A DNA stretch of 64,000 bases from Okapia johnstoni (Eukaryota > Chordata > Mammalia > Artiodactyla > Giraffidae): the NCBI GenBank assembly GCA_024291935.2, contig CM044309.1, forward strand, positions 6,200,001-6,264,000. Direction: 5' to 3'. Below are positions 1-12,063 of this stretch, one piece after another (the stretch's first letter is position 1; each line of letters begins with the position of its first letter). The notes below the pieces were generated by a model, which saw only the letters and a list, made by a program, of their open reading frames with translations, did not search any database and was not told the origin of the DNA. A program made the translations under genes and the position numbers.

Positions 1-120
1 TCTTGTGTTTGCATCCACACAGATTCTTTCATCAAATGTACATTCCTGTTACAGACTAGAAATATTGACTCTTCTCTAAACATCAGTTAACTGTTTTCCT
101 CATGTGAAGTGTGTACTGAC
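1..120 (-). other. MMP16: MMP16 intron, 5' portion only
   Basis: This is the first 120 bases of the intron that follows the 121-271 exon, beginning with the donor gtcagt (read on the minus strand). No exon or repeat is recognised in it; the rest lies outside the window. Confidence 0.85.
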
Positions 121-271
121 CTGTCCCCCTTGAAGAAATAGGTTTTCCCAACGTCCTCCCACCAAATGGCTGAATCAATACCATGAGGGGGAATTCCGCT
201 TCCAAGAGTAATCAAGTCATGAGGGTAACCAGGTTGAAGAGTCGTGTCCTTGAACACCCAATATTTGTTAC
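121..271 (-). CDS. MMP16: MMP16 hemopexin-domain exon (blade 2 to blade 3)
   Basis: This is an internal coding exon of membrane-type-3 matrix metalloproteinase, a membrane-anchored zinc endopeptidase that cleaves pericellular matrix and activates pro-MMP2. On the minus strand an acceptor (tttcatacag) precedes the exon and a donor (gtcagt) follows it. The 151 bp supply two bases of a split Gly codon, 49 full codons and two bases of an Arg codon. Visible peptide pieces are NKYWVFKDTTLQPGYPHDL and then IDSAIWWEDVGKTYFFKGD. These carry the hemopexin-like IDxAxxW...YFFKG and YW.F....PGYP blade motifs. I recall these residues as MMP16 rather than MMP14, where the same place reads DKHWVFDEASLEPGYPK. 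The reading frame past position 121 runs into intron and is not coding. The assignment to MMP16 rests on memory, without alignment; the hemopexin fold and the exon boundaries are seen directly. Confidence 0.93.
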
Positions 272-1794
272 CTGTATGAAATAAGTGCAAATGCAGAATA
301 TACTAATTTAATGTCAGAAATTATAATATATCTACCAACACAATGCATTTAAAATTCTTTTACATGAAAGCCATGAAATAAGTTAGCAGCAGTCACATCT
401 GGAATACTGATGCCATTTTTGAAATATCAATGCTATTTTCAAAAGTGGACATAATGAAAAACTATTTAATAATGCAATCAGAATTTGTGAATTAATTTAA
501 GAAATAAAAAAGGTCTACAATTTGGCATATGGGAACAGTTTTGAATTAAAGGTTAAGAATGTTTTCCTCTGGCCTTATTTTCATTCAAGGCTAAAATCAT
601 TGCTGTGTCTTGTGCATTCTGTATGACCTCAGATTGCCATACTGATGACAACCTCTACTCTGTTAAAACACTTCCTCTAGGCTGGTCCTTTGCTTTTATT
701 ATATAAACATTCACAAGTCTCCCTAGTCCTATAAAGAAATCCTCTTTTGACTCGATGCCCTCTTTTAGCTGTTACACTCTCCTTCTCTTTAAGAGCGGTG
801 ACTGAAGGCAGCAAAATTTTAATGCTCATCTTGCTCAGAACTGCCAGAGTATGGCAATACTGAAAAAAGAGGAATTGCAGTCAGCTTTATTGCTGCTTTG
901 AAATTATCTACAGACAATGCACTTCCTCATGCCCTCCACCCCTGGCGGACTGTGTAAACACTCCCCTCTTTGGTATGCACTTAAGTCGTCTGCAACAATT
1001 TCTCTTTCCACTAAAAGTTGATTTAATACATATTGCTACTGATACTTTTTTTCAGGAAGGCACCAATTCCTACACTTTTCCACCCCTATCTGTTGATACA
1101 GTTGGCCCTGTGTCACACTTTCCCCCCTGAGCTGCTGGAAAACCATTTCGCTGCTGTTGTTCCTCTCTCTTCTCTAGCTGCTCCCTCTCTGGTCTTCATT
1201 TCCTTTATTCAGTCCTTGAATGGTGGCATGCCCTATGCTTCTGTTCTCTGCACCTTCTCCTCTTATTTCACGCAGGGGAGGGGCAGAGAGATGTCACAAA
1301 CTCAAGGCTCAGGCTAGAGAGAACAGAGTGCAGTGGCAGCGATACAGATATTCTGAGACACATCCACCAAGTCCACAAACGTCTACTGCCTTAGAGGCGG
1401 TCCACGCTCCTCTGCCCAAGGCCTCATCCCCTGGTCCTCTGGATCTTTCTGTAATGGAGCAACTCCTTGACTCACTAACTCCTCTTGAGGTTAATATCTG
1501 GTGAAGTGAAATAATATCTTATTATCTGACAAAGTATCTTGTGTCCTTTCTGATAGATGAAGGCCTTCCTTGTTGTAAAAATATTTCAGTACTATTCTAG
1601 ATGAGGACTATAATAAACTAGCATTCAAGTTATACCTGAAGGAATCTTAAAAAAGAAAATCAAAACCAGTGCTGGCCTAAAACAACCAGAAAAGCATATC
1701 TTCTGGCTAGTTAGGAGTCTCTAGTTTGTAAACAGACTTATCTTATTTACCAAGAGCTTCAGCTACCATTGGCTATCATTTTAAATCAAAACAG
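272..1794. other. Unique intron sequence
   Basis: AT-rich intron without a recognisable gene. Open frames at 1033-1317 and 1220-1504 overlap in different frames and have no family resemblance. A pyrimidine-rich stretch lies around 1130-1290. Confidence 0.6.
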
Positions 1795-2290
1795 CTTTTT
1801 TTGAGTACCTTCAGTGTCCCAAGTGTTTTGTTAGAAATTAAGGATACTAAAGAGAACAAGACACACTATTGTCATCCTACATTTGAGTGAATTTGACAGA
1901 TGAAAATTAAGAACACAAAAATGTAATTGCAGTACTTGAAAAACTAATAAATGCTATGAAGGAAATGCATCAGGGGCTGAGAACAAGAAAACACAGAGGG
2001 AACTTACTTCAAGTAAGGACATTAGGAAAGCATCTCTAAAGAAGTAACACTTAAGCCAAACTTTAAAGAAAGAGATGATACCTATGCAAAGAATACTGGG
2101 AAGAGAATTGCAAGAAAAAGAGCTATATATGATTAAAAAAAAAAAAACCTGAAAGAAACTCCATGGAATGTAATAAGCAAGAAGTGAGTAGCGCTAAAAC
2201 CTACATGATGCGCTTGGAGCTTAGTCTGAGTGCACTGGGAAGCCATCAAAGAGATTAAATTAACAAAGGGCTGTGACCCATTTCCTATCT
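1795..2290 (-). repeat. L2 LINE 3' fragment, antisense
   Basis: The order of motifs matches the antisense of an L2 3' region: a tttgagtacc...ccaagtgttttgttag block, a rest-of-element with aagaacacaaa and gaggaaatgc-like pieces, then ggaagccatcaaagagatt. It is old and diverged. Confidence 0.55.
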
Positions 2291-2839
2291 TCAAAAGATG
2301 ATCTTTGGCATACCTGGTATGTGTACTAATTTGTTGATGAATGACTCAACTCATTAATTCTGGCAAAAGATCCTTGATCGAGCTCATTTTCATTCTTCTA
2401 AGATCCATTTTCAACAAAAGACCAAAGTTATCTTTTGAGAATAGGAAGCAGATCATACCCCTTTGTTAACTTAATCACTTTGATGGCTTACCACTGCACT
2501 CAAGCTAAGATCCAAGCCCATCACATAGATTTTCAGTGCTGCTATGGGAGTGAACAAGAAAAGCAACATCTCCACTCATGGAGAATAGATCACAGTGAGT
2601 GGGTACGAAGAAAACTGACTGTAAGTAAGCAAAAGAATAAAGATAACTCCAAAAAGAAAAGTGCTATAAAATACAAAAGAAAACCAACAATATCACAATG
2701 CTCGGGTGGACTGGGGCTTATTTTTGCTGGAGATGAGAAAGATCTCTTTATCTGGGTGACAGGTGAATTGTGACTTGTATCACTGAAAAGAGCCAACCCA
2801 CTGAAGATACTTTGAAAGAGAAAAATCTTGTTAAATAGC

Positions 2840-3205
2840 TAGAACATTTCTAAGTGAAATAGGAAGCCACTGAATCATTCAGTTAAAAATATTTTTATTA
2901 GTAGTATGGATTAAGATTGCATCAGTAGAGATGGAAAGGAATCATGCTATATTGCAAAGATAGAATTGATAGGCATTGCTGATGGGGTGGCTGTGTGGAA
3001 TAAAGAAAAGACTGCATGGAGAAAAATCCTGAAGTTCTGACTTTGTAAATGAGAGAATCATAGGGCTGCATAAATAGACAAAGGTGACTGGGGTGGATGG
3101 GCTGTTGGAGATTCAAGTCAAAAGTCTGAGAGATCATTTAGACATTTAAATGAAGAAGTCAAGTAGGCAATTGGATATGTGTTTGAAAATAATAGATTTT
3201 AAGTC
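2840..3205 (-). repeat. L2-like LINE fragment, antisense
   Basis: Contains the gaagtcaagtaggcaattgg...atatgtgtttgaaaat type motif and a purine-rich body typical of antisense L2. It is diverged and the boundaries are estimates. Confidence 0.45.
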
Positions 3206-3966
3206 ACAAGCATGAATATGACATTTATTAATTTATGGTTCATGAGATAATACAATGGCCTGTAGAGAGAGAATGACAAATAACCAGGACTGGCCTTCTA
3301 GAAACACATGACCCCCACGGAGATCACATAAGGGAAGAGGGAAGAGTAGGCAAATAGGAAGGAAGTAGAGAAGACAAAGAAGGCAGGCTAAAGTAAAACA
3401 ACCCAAGAATCCAAAGAAGACAGTGGTCATTAATGGCTCTCTCTAGTCCAAATATGTTTTGAAAGCTAAAAATATATGTAGTTACCCACTCAGATTTTCT
3501 ACAAAGTTGATACAAAGTTGACCTACATGCTCACATTTGAACTCATCAGAAGACATTTCTTCTTGTCTTGTCTGTTTCTATAGATGACACACTAGTTAGT
3601 GGCTCACATCTGAAACCTCCCTGTTCACAGTCTTTTCTATCTGTTGGATCTGTTCTATCTGCTCTGATTCCATAATTCTTCCTTGAGTCTTCCCCTTGCA
3701 GGTCATCTGTGATACAGGTACTTGGTATGCTTTTCCATCACCCCTTTTAAAGTCAACCGTCTTTTCCACAAGCTCTAAGGTGGGTCTTATTGTTCTCCAT
3801 AGCCTCCCTCTATATCACCACTCCAATTCTAGAGCCAGTTAAAACTCTGAGGAGTTATGGAAATATGACTTAGGCAAATGAGAAGAGAGGGGCATAGCCA
3901 CCCTGCCTTTACTTTTATCAATACGATCCAGGTTATACTGAGAGACTTCACCGCCCAGCAGAAGGC
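3206..3966. other. Unique intron sequence
   Basis: No gene or confident repeat is seen. Overlapping short open frames on the minus strand near 3233-3515 are low-complexity Leu/Phe-rich and unsupported. Confidence 0.5.
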
Positions 3967-4184
3967 AGGGCTTCCCTGGTGGCTCAGACAATAAAGCATC
4001 TGCCTGCAATGTGGGAGATCCAGGTTCGATCCCTGGGTCGGGAAGGTCCCCTGAAGAAGGCAATGGCAGCCCACTCCAGTACTCTTGCCTGGAAAATTCC
4101 ATGGACGGAGGAGCCTGGTGGGCTACAGTCCACGGGGTCTCAAAGAGTCGCACATGACTGAGCGACTTCACTTTCTTTCTTTTA
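3967..4184 (+). mobile_element. Bov-tA SINE
   Basis: Starts gggcttccctggtggctcag, contains the tRNA-like B-box region ggttcgatccctgggtc, and ends with the BovB-shared tail (cacatgactgagcgac) followed by a T/C-rich tract. Full-length ruminant tRNA-derived SINE that uses BovB machinery for its spread. It lies antisense to MMP16. Confidence 0.93.
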
Positions 4185-4559
4185 GGTAGTAAACGGCCTA
4201 CAGGCTCATGATGTTCCTAGGTCAGCACACACTGTGAGAAAGAAGACAGTGAGTAATCAGAAAGATAGGCTGAGAGAGAAAGGAGAATGGGACAGATGCA
4301 AGGAGCAAACCAATAGGAGAGAAAGAAGGAGGCCTATTAGAGAGATGGCATGGGTAGCTAGTTTAAGCTCTGGTCATACCCAGTCTTAAACTCAGTGAAC
4401 TTGTTGGGTTTATTTTTCCTGTTACTGGATGAGAATGTCAGTGTAATTTTTGACCATCCAAACTTCACACAGATATTAGGTGTATAAGTCCAAGTCTGCT
4501 GGTGAAAGCCTTAGCTCTTAGCCACTGTATCATCCCATCTTCCAGCCTTGTGCCTAAAG

Positions 4560-5095
4560 AGGAATGCTTTTATTTTATAGCTTGTATTATTCCAAACTCT
4601 CCTTCCTCGTTTCCCTGCTTCTAGTCTGTCTTTTATCTATCTTCTACAAGAACTTTCTGGAATGTTGCCTTCTATATCTTCCTGGAATGTATGCCTAATT
4701 TTATCTCTCTTTTGTTCACGTTTTTCAGAGGTTTCCCATTGCATTTGAGATAAACCCAAACCCAACTATAAGTCATTTCAAGATTCTTCTTAATATGGGT
4801 CCCTTATTATGCATTATATTACATTCTGCTTGGCTCCCTTTCCAGAAAGCTGGTATGACTCTTTCAAGACTAAGCTTGACATCATTTGGTGGGCCTCTTA
4901 CTTTGCCAGAGCACTCAGCCTTCACTTCTATAATCTTACTTAGTGTTCTGCACTTCAATGAATCACAAGCCTGCCACCTATTCTAGGCTGTGAATAACTT
5001 GAGGACAAACAGATCCAATACCATTTTCCTGCAGCACTTTGTATATAATGCCTGGAAAGTAGTAGGTGCTTAATAAATGGTTATTGATTGAAATA
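4560..5095 (+). repeat. L2 LINE 3' end, sense
   Basis: Ends with the diagnostic L2 3' pattern tagtaggtgcttaataaatg followed by gttattgattgaa. The upstream part holds a cys-poor, L2-like coding remnant. Old and diverged. Confidence 0.6.
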
Positions 5096-6360
5096 ATCAT
5101 GTTTAATATTATACACATATTGAATACAATATCTAAAATCTTATATAAAGGGACAATAATGATTACATAAATAATATCTTGGGCTTTAGTCTTGACTCTT
5201 ACTGACAGAATAAGAAAAATTAATTGTATAACCATCAAAAAGTCTGAGAAACGTCAACAGCATGACTCAGTACTATGTTGGAGGACCATTTAAATGATTA
5301 TATTTAACTGTTTGTTGGGAAATATTATCACAAACATATACACCTCTCCTGAGCCATTGTTTAATCTGAATACTTTATTTTAAAAAAAACAAAAACCCAC
5401 ACATCCCAAAGGCCCAGGTCACTTCCTTGCCAGAGTTAGTGAGACAGAAAATCCACAGAGCTGTTTTCCAGTTTGTTTTATATTTTAGCCATATGTCCGT
5501 GGCATGTAAAATAGAAAGCCTTACAATAATAGAAGAAAGAGAATGAAAATCCTTCTCCTTACCTCAGTGACTTATGGAATCCTTTCCTGTCATCTCACCT
5601 TTAATCAGGGAAGAGTATATGGTTTCAATGCCTCCCATGTGAGCTACACAGAGTAAAACGTTTACCAGCTAGGCTCCGTGGGTCCTTTTCTTTCTGGTAG
5701 AAGCACTCTGGGATGCTTTAAAGCACTTCCTTTTGCTGTCCCTAACCTCTACACTTTCCACGAAATCTCTTCACACTCTTTCCAGGCCTTCTGGTGATGC
5801 TGCTAGGCTCAAGGATATCCAGATGTCCTGGTGATTGCAGTACGAGAAAGTGTTCCCAGAAATGCAGCTTATGTGTTGTCCAGTGTGAGTTAAACATTTA
5901 ATTATCCAAGTGCTTATTAAAGAAATACAATTGCATGATTTATTTTGTATCTTGATGAGGCAGGATTTGAACAAAATTGAAATGACTTTGTTCCTATTTT
6001 TCAGATTTTGAGTAAGTACGAGAGATTCATATTCAACTATTTTTTTTTTTTTAACAGGAGAAGAGAATTTTTAAACTACCTTAGAACCAGATGGTCTGGT
6101 TCTGTAGGAAAATATTGCCTGTTTGGCAAAAAGAAGGCATTTACTGGATTTCGTGTGAGGGTGATTTCTGGAGCAAGTGGAAAAAAGTGGTCCTTACTGA
6201 CATTGTACTTGGCAGGATGCAGAGGAAAATATCAACAAGTCTGAATTAAAGACAGAGAAGCTTTATAAATAAAATGGATAACCTCAAAGAATGTTTGGAG
6301 CCTGAGGATACTTTATAGAACACCTATCCCAATAATTTTTCAATGAGATTCACCCAGTGG
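5096..6360. other. Unique AT-rich intron
   Basis: No gene or confident repeat. There is a T homopolymer at about 6040-6053. Confidence 0.5.
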
Positions 6361-6364
6361 TCAG

Positions 6365-6405
6365 TCCATCCATCCATTCATACATCCATCCATGCATCTA
6401 TCCAT
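6365..6405. repeat. (TCCA)n degenerate microsatellite
   Basis: Repeated atccatccattcatacatcc units, imperfect, directly before an L2-like segment. Confidence 0.8.
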
Positions 6406-6560
6406 CCAGCCAATGTCTGCTTGTTAAAAGCCTATTATAGCCAGTTGCTGAACTAGGAGGTGTGGATACAAAAATATAGGAAATACACTAGGCTCTTGTT
6501 TCTCTGGAGTTGAGGGACTAGCCCAAGAAACAAACACTAAGCAAATAACACCATCATGCA
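6406..6560 (-). repeat. L2-like fragment, antisense
   Basis: The sequence from the cctattatagccagttgctg block through gtggatacaaaaatatagg to aacaaacactaagcaaata follows the antisense L2 3' order (life-span/size, balance and insertion-scale words of the consensus). Diverged. Confidence 0.45.
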
Positions 6561-7555
6561 TTTTTAAATCATATGCTTGTTCCTACAAGAAAAAGCATAG
6601 TGTCTAATTACTTTAAAAGATTTTTATTAGAAGGACAGTGCCAACTCAGGAGGCTGAGACTCTTACCTGCTTTCCTAACACCCTTTAACTGAGTAAGCCC
6701 CTGTTAATGAGAGGTGGGCACTATATTTTTCACATACACTGGGTCAAAAGAAATGGTTGAGAATTCAGCCCAACACATATATTTTATAAGTCAAAAAGTG
6801 CTCTGCTTAAAGTCACACAACCAATTGCTAATAGATTAGTACTTCAATCCATGTCTCTTAATTCAGTGCTCAATTTACTAGTGCAAATTGACTTTCAAAA
6901 CAGAATATGTTTACACTCTGTCTGGCTTTCAGAACTCCTGATGATTTCATGCTTCCTTCCCCCTTTATCAACTAATCACTCTGCATTTATTATTGGAAGT
7001 GTTTGTTAATTAATCCACTGTATTACGCTCATGCCTTGCTCACTGTATCCTCAGTAGTTAAATACACTTTCTAAACTATTAATTTTTAAAAGAATTGTAT
7101 TTTTGTCTCCTCAGAGTCTACAAAACTCTATTTATATGTTTATAGTTTGTATCTTCTATTACAACAGTGGTCAGTACACTACAGCCACCTGAAGCCGTCT
7201 CTTTATGTAAATAAAATTTTATCTAAACACAGAAACAGTATGTCATTAACAAACTATCTGATCTGTTCTTACCCTACAATGATAGCATTTAGTAACTATG
7301 ACAGAGCCCATATGATCTACAAGGCCAAAAGTGTTTACTATGTGACCTTTTACAGAAGAGATTAGAGCATAAATTTCATATTGGCTGGCTTTTCTTCATA
7401 CAAATAAGCCTGTACTTGGTTTACCCAACAATTATGCTTATTTTTGGCTGATTACTGTTCAACATCGATATATTCTTTGAGAACACTATACTTTTTTAAT
7501 TATCATAAATAATACATTCTTTATTAGACTCTGTGTGACTCACTGTGACTTAGTG
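6561..7555. other. Unique AT-rich intron
   Basis: No supported gene or repeat. The 72-codon frame at 7147-7365 has no recognisable family. Confidence 0.5.
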
Positions 7556-7770
7556 AAACATTCAGTAGCTTTGAAATCAGATAGAACTAGGGGATGATTG
7601 TTCTACCAATTATTAGCTGTGATATCTTGGGCAAGTCATTGAATCTGAGCCTTCCTTTCCTAGTTGATACATAAAATACTGATACCTCTCATTCAGAGAT
7701 CTGGAAACAATGATAGATCAAATGTATAAGATACCCACACTCGTAGCACCCAATAAATGGTATTTATTAT
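7556..7770 (+). repeat. MIR SINE
   Basis: Shows the MIR core pattern: tttgaaatcagatagaac, attagctgtgatatcttggg, caagtcattgaatctgagcc, then the end caataaatggtatt. Ancient mammalian SINE. Confidence 0.8.
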
Positions 7771-8442
7771 ATAACACAATGTTTTGCTGAGCAAATTTGT
7801 TTTCTACTTACTCAAATAAATAATGTCAACAATCAATGAATTCTGATTGATATCAGCGCCTAATTATTTGAATTAAGTTTTAATTTCTATATTGTTTATA
7901 GGTAGGTTATTCAAGAAATTTGAATAAATGCTGGAGGTCGTGTGTTACCAGCATGTATTATCAAGTAATCAGAGAATTTTGCATACTCAAGCAAATGCGG
8001 CAGAGGGTGAGGTTTGTAGCTTAGGCCTGCCTTGAAGAAAGAAGCGGCCATTCAGCTGAATACCTCTGGATCTGACAGTTGGGCCAAGCAGTCAGCTGAG
8101 AGCCTTTGACCCGGTAACGCTCTGCTTGGCAGCTTCCAGGCAACGCCTTAGCACTCAAGCAGGTACTAAATTCTGGCCACTTATGCCCTACGGGGACCTC
8201 TCCAGTGGGCAAGTTTTGCTTGGAGCTGCTTATTGGGTTTGCCAAGACTCTGCCAGTTCTGTCTACTCCCCCTTTAACAGGTTTACCTCCCTCCCTTTGA
8301 GTGCTGGCTTCCCAGGGAACTCAAACTCAAACACAATAGAGAAAAGGCTGTGACAGACATGTTTGAAAATGAGGAACATTCAGACACACAAACGCTACAG
8401 ATGAAAAATATTGCAGTTGGAAGTAAAAATGAAAACAGCCGT
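7771..8442. other. Intron with an unidentified GC-richer block
   Basis: From about 8000 to 8340 the base composition is clearly richer in G+C than its surroundings, with CpGs (gtaacgc, ggcaacgcc, ctacggggacc). Open frames on both strands here (8021-8245, 8126-8353) are unsupported. It could be an old LTR or DNA-transposon relic; I could not name it. Confidence 0.4.
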
Positions 8443-8459
8443 AAGAAAAGCATACCATA
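8443..8459. repeat. Target-site duplication, left copy
   Basis: aagaaaagcataccata; identical to 8809-8825. Together they bracket the L1 3' end between them. Confidence 0.9.
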
Positions 8460-8808
8460 TACGGTGATCCTACATGCAGGGCAGCAAAGCAGACACAGAT
8501 GTAAAGGGTAGACTTTTGGACTCTGTGGGAGAAGGCGAGGGTGGCATGATTTGAGAGATTACCATTGAAACATGTACATCACCATACGTAAAACAGAGGA
8601 CCAGTGCAAGTTCCATGCATGAAGCAGGGCACCCAAAGTTGGTGTCTGGGACAACCCAGAGGGATGGGGTTGGGAGGGAGGTGGGTGGGGAGTTCAGGAT
8701 GGAGGGGTCACTTGTATACCTGTGGCTGATTCATGTCGATGTATGGAAAAAAGCCATCACAATATTGTAAAGCAATTATCCTCCAATTAAAATAAATTAA
8801 TGAAAAAG
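8460..8808 (+). mobile_element. 5'-truncated ruminant L1 (3' UTR only)
   Basis: About 350 bp of L1 3' UTR: a gatggggttgggagggaggt block, tatacctgtggctgattcatg, then gtaaagcaattatcctcc and an A-rich tail. The 17-bp duplication on both sides fixes its ends. Similar words recur in the L1 copy at 46658-48221. Confidence 0.9.
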
Positions 8809-8825
8809 AAGAAAAGCATACCATA
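8809..8825. repeat. Target-site duplication, right copy
   Basis: Perfect 17-bp match to 8443-8459. Confidence 0.9.
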
Positions 8826-9650
8826 GACTTTTTGAAGAATTATAAATTAGTAGAGCAAAAATATCACAGGAGATTTTCAAATACTAAACATTTAGCCCCT
8901 TGCTTCATATCAATAGAAAATATAAACATTAATATTAAAATTCTCTATTTTAAATATTTTAATTTAAAAAATAGCACAGTTTACATGTTATTAATCTATT
9001 ATTATGTACACCAGGACCACTGAATGTAAAATTTCCTAATCTAGTGTAACTTTTTAAGCATCAATTTTCCATTATTTCCTATAGAGAAATAAGTAATCTT
9101 TTGAATGAAAGAATTTTCATTCCTTTTGAAATGAAATTGTCAAAAAGGATGGTAAGTTCTGCTTAAAGGTTATTGATTGATAACAACGAGACAACTTTTG
9201 AGACAACTACTGAACCACTTAATTTTGATTACTTCTGATTTGGACAATGCCAAAGGTGTTTTTTTAAATTTATGTCTGACTCTCGAGGGACATTGCACCA
9301 GTTCAGTTTGTAACATAGATTTTTGATATTATCAACTCATAACCATTCAGTCTGAATGTGACTAATAATTGAGAATATAAACATCTGGCTTGATCATCCT
9401 TACAAAACATCACTCTACTATACAGGATATTAGTGATATGAGGATAGCTGACTAGCACAGAGTGTGTAGTAAGTTAAGTTGCTGGAGCAAAGCATATTAG
9501 TTCACTGAGATGTGATATATTTTCTATTTCTAGGGCTTTCTCATGAAATTAACCAATTTTTGAAGATACATAAAAGAGAATGATTCAGTTTAACAGCTGT
9601 CAAGTCAAGGGCTAAGGGGTTCTGTTCACACATCACTATTCTAAAAAAAA
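8826..9650. other. Unique AT-rich intron
   Basis: No gene or confident repeat is seen in this stretch. Confidence 0.5.
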
Positions 9651-9654
9651 ATGT

Positions 9655-10080
9655 TGGCTGAAAGCTCAACATTCAGAAAACTAAGATCATGGCATCCGGT
9701 CTCATCACTTCATGGCAAATAGATGGGGAAACAGTGGAAACAGTGGCTGACTTTATTTTTTTGGGCTCCAAAATCACTGCAGATGGTGAGTGTAGCCGTG
9801 AAATTAAAAGACGCTTACTTCTTGGCAGGAAAGATATGACCATCCTAGACAGCATATTAAACAGCAGAGACATTACTTTGCCAACAAAGGTCCATTCAGT
9901 CAAGGATATGGTTTTTCCAGTAGTCATGTGTGGATATGAGAGTTGGACTATAAAGAAAGCTGAGCGCCGAAGAATTGATGCTTTTGAACTGTGGTGGAGA
10001 AGACTCTTGAGAGTCCCTTGGACCACAAGGAGATCCAACCAGTCCATTCTAAAGGAGATCAGTCCTGGGTGTTCATTGGA
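9655..10080 (+). mobile_element. BovB fragment (C-terminal ORF region)
   Basis: Encodes the part of the BovB ORF after the reverse transcriptase core. Pieces such as LNIQKTKIMASGLITSWQID, ITADGECSREIKRRLLLGRK and [20 protein letters not shown] are readable in an open frame from 9689. The element stops around CSLE and runs directly into an antisense L1, so its own 3' tail is missing. Confidence 0.88.
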
Positions 10081-10085
10081 ACATC

Positions 10086-11480
10086 ACCATGAATCAGCCA
10101 TAGGCGCACATATGTCCCCTGCGTCTTGACCCTCCCTCCCACCCCTTCCCACCTCTCTAGGTTGTTACAGAGCACTGGTCTGAGTTCCCTCAGGCACACA
10201 GCAGATCCCCACTGGCTATACCCATTTTACACATGGCAGTGTCCATGTTTCCATGCTATTTTCTCCATTCGTACCACCCTCTCCTTCCGCCCCGCCCATG
10301 TTGATAAATCTGTTCTCTATGTTTGTGTCTCCATTGATGCTCTGAAAATAGGTTCATCAGTACCATCTTTCTAGATTCCATATATATGCATTAATACACG
10401 GTATTTTTTTTCCTCTTTCTGATTCACTTCACTCTGTATAATAGGCTCTAGGTTGATCCATCTCATTACAACTGAACCAAATATGTTCCTTTATGTGGCT
10501 GAGTAATACTCCACTTTATGTATGTGCCACAACTTTATCCATTCATCTGTCAATAAGACAACTAGGCTGCTTCCATGTCCTAGCTATTGTAAATAGTATT
10601 GCTTTGAACACTGGGGTACATGTGTCTTTTTCAATTTTGGTTTCTTCAGAGTATATGCTTAGTAGTGGGATTGACGTGTCATATAGTATTTTTATTTCTA
10701 GTTTTTTAAGGAATCCCTATACTGTCTTCCACAGTGGCTGTATCAATTTACATTCCCGTTTCTCCACACCCTCTCCAGCATTTATTGTTTGTAGGTTTTT
10801 TGACGATGGCCATTCTTCCCGGTATGAAATGATATTTCACTGTAGCTGTAATTTGCACTTCTCTAATAACAAGTGATATTGAGCATCATTTCATGTGTTT
10901 CTAAGCCATCTGTATGTCTCTTTTGGAGAAATGTCTGTTTAGGTCTTTGCCCACTTTTTGATTTTTTTTTTCTGGTATTATGTTGTATGAGTTGCTTATA
11001 TAGTTTGGAAATTAACCCTTCATTAGTTGTTTCATTTGCTATTATTACCCCTCCTTCTGAGGGTTGTCCTTTCACCTTGCTTATAATTTCCTTTGCTGTG
11101 CAAAAGCTTTTAAGTTTAGTTAGGTTCCTCTTGTTTATGTTTGGTTTTATTTCCATTACTCTGAAAGGTGGGTCATAGAGGATCTTGCCGTGATTTATAT
11201 CATACAGTGTTCTGCCTATGTTTTCCTCTAAGAGTTTCAAAGTTTCTGGCCTTATGTTTAGGTCTTTAATCCACTGTAAGTTTATCTTTGGCATGGTGTT
11301 AGGAAGTATTCTAATTTCACTATTTCACATGTAGCTGTCCAGTTCTCCCAGCATCACTTATTGAAGAGACTGTCTTTTCCCCATTGTATATTCTTGCTTC
11401 CTTTGCCAAAGATAAGTTGCCATAGACGCATGGGTTTATCTCTAGGCTTTCTATTGTGTTCCATTGGTCTTTATTACTGC
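10086..11480 (-). mobile_element. L1 3' portion, antisense
   Basis: Reads as the reverse complement of an L1 3' end: 3' UTR at 10086-10430, then the ORF2 C-terminal region. On the minus strand 10863-11294 encodes MPKINLQWIKDLNIRPETLK and [20 protein letters not shown], the typical L1 ORF2 C-terminal string. Several stops and frameshifts. It abuts BovB pieces on both sides. Confidence 0.88.
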
Positions 11481-11489
11481 TTTTGTGCC

Positions 11490-12063
11490 TCCGGAAATCT
11501 TGATTCCAGCTTGTGATTCATCCAGCCTGGCATTTTGCATGGTATAGTCTGCATATAATTCAAATAAACAGGGTGACAATATACAGCCTTGACTGTACTC
11601 CTTTCCCAATTTGGAACCAGTCCATTGTTCCATGTCTGGTTCTAACTGCTGCTTCTTGACCTGTATACACTTTGCTCAGAAGACAGTTAAGGTGGTTTGG
11701 TATTCCCATTTTTTAAGAATTTTCCACAGTTTGTTTTGATTCACACAGTTAAACACTTCAGCATAGTCAATGAAGCAGAAGCAGATGTTTTCCTGCAGTT
11801 CCCTTGCTTTCTCCGTGATCCAGGCAGAATCTCCTTGCTTTCTCTATGATCTATCGAACGTTGCCAATTTGATCTTTGTTTCCTCTGCCTTTTCTAAACC
11901 CAGCTGTACTGGAAGTTCTCAGATCACTAACTGCTAAAGCCTAGCTTGAAGGATTTGAGCATAACCTTAGTAGCATGTGAAATGAGCACATTTGTACGGT
12001 AGCTTGAGCATTCTTTGACATTGCTCTCCCTTGGGATTGGAATGAAAACTGAAATTTTCTAGC
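11490..12063 (-). mobile_element. BovB fragment (reverse transcriptase middle), antisense
   Basis: The minus strand encodes RT-region pieces including the GTRDQI- and AFDCVDH-like segment and AGIKISGG (11451-11633 frame). The strand words cacagtttgttttgattcac and gcatagtcaatgaagcagaa match other BovB copies in the window at 24620-24660 and 46395-46445. Both ends are truncated. Confidence 0.85.

Noticed and set aside
2435..2773. 112-codon plus-strand frame
   Set aside because: No recognisable domain, no splice context, lies in intron next to L2; chance frame.
3967..4184. Functional tRNA gene
   Set aside because: The tRNA-like A/B-box region belongs to the Bov-tA SINE head; there is no intact cloverleaf or anticodon arm.
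10493..10876. 127-codon plus-strand frame
   Set aside because: Antisense of the L1 3' region; the real coding strand is minus.
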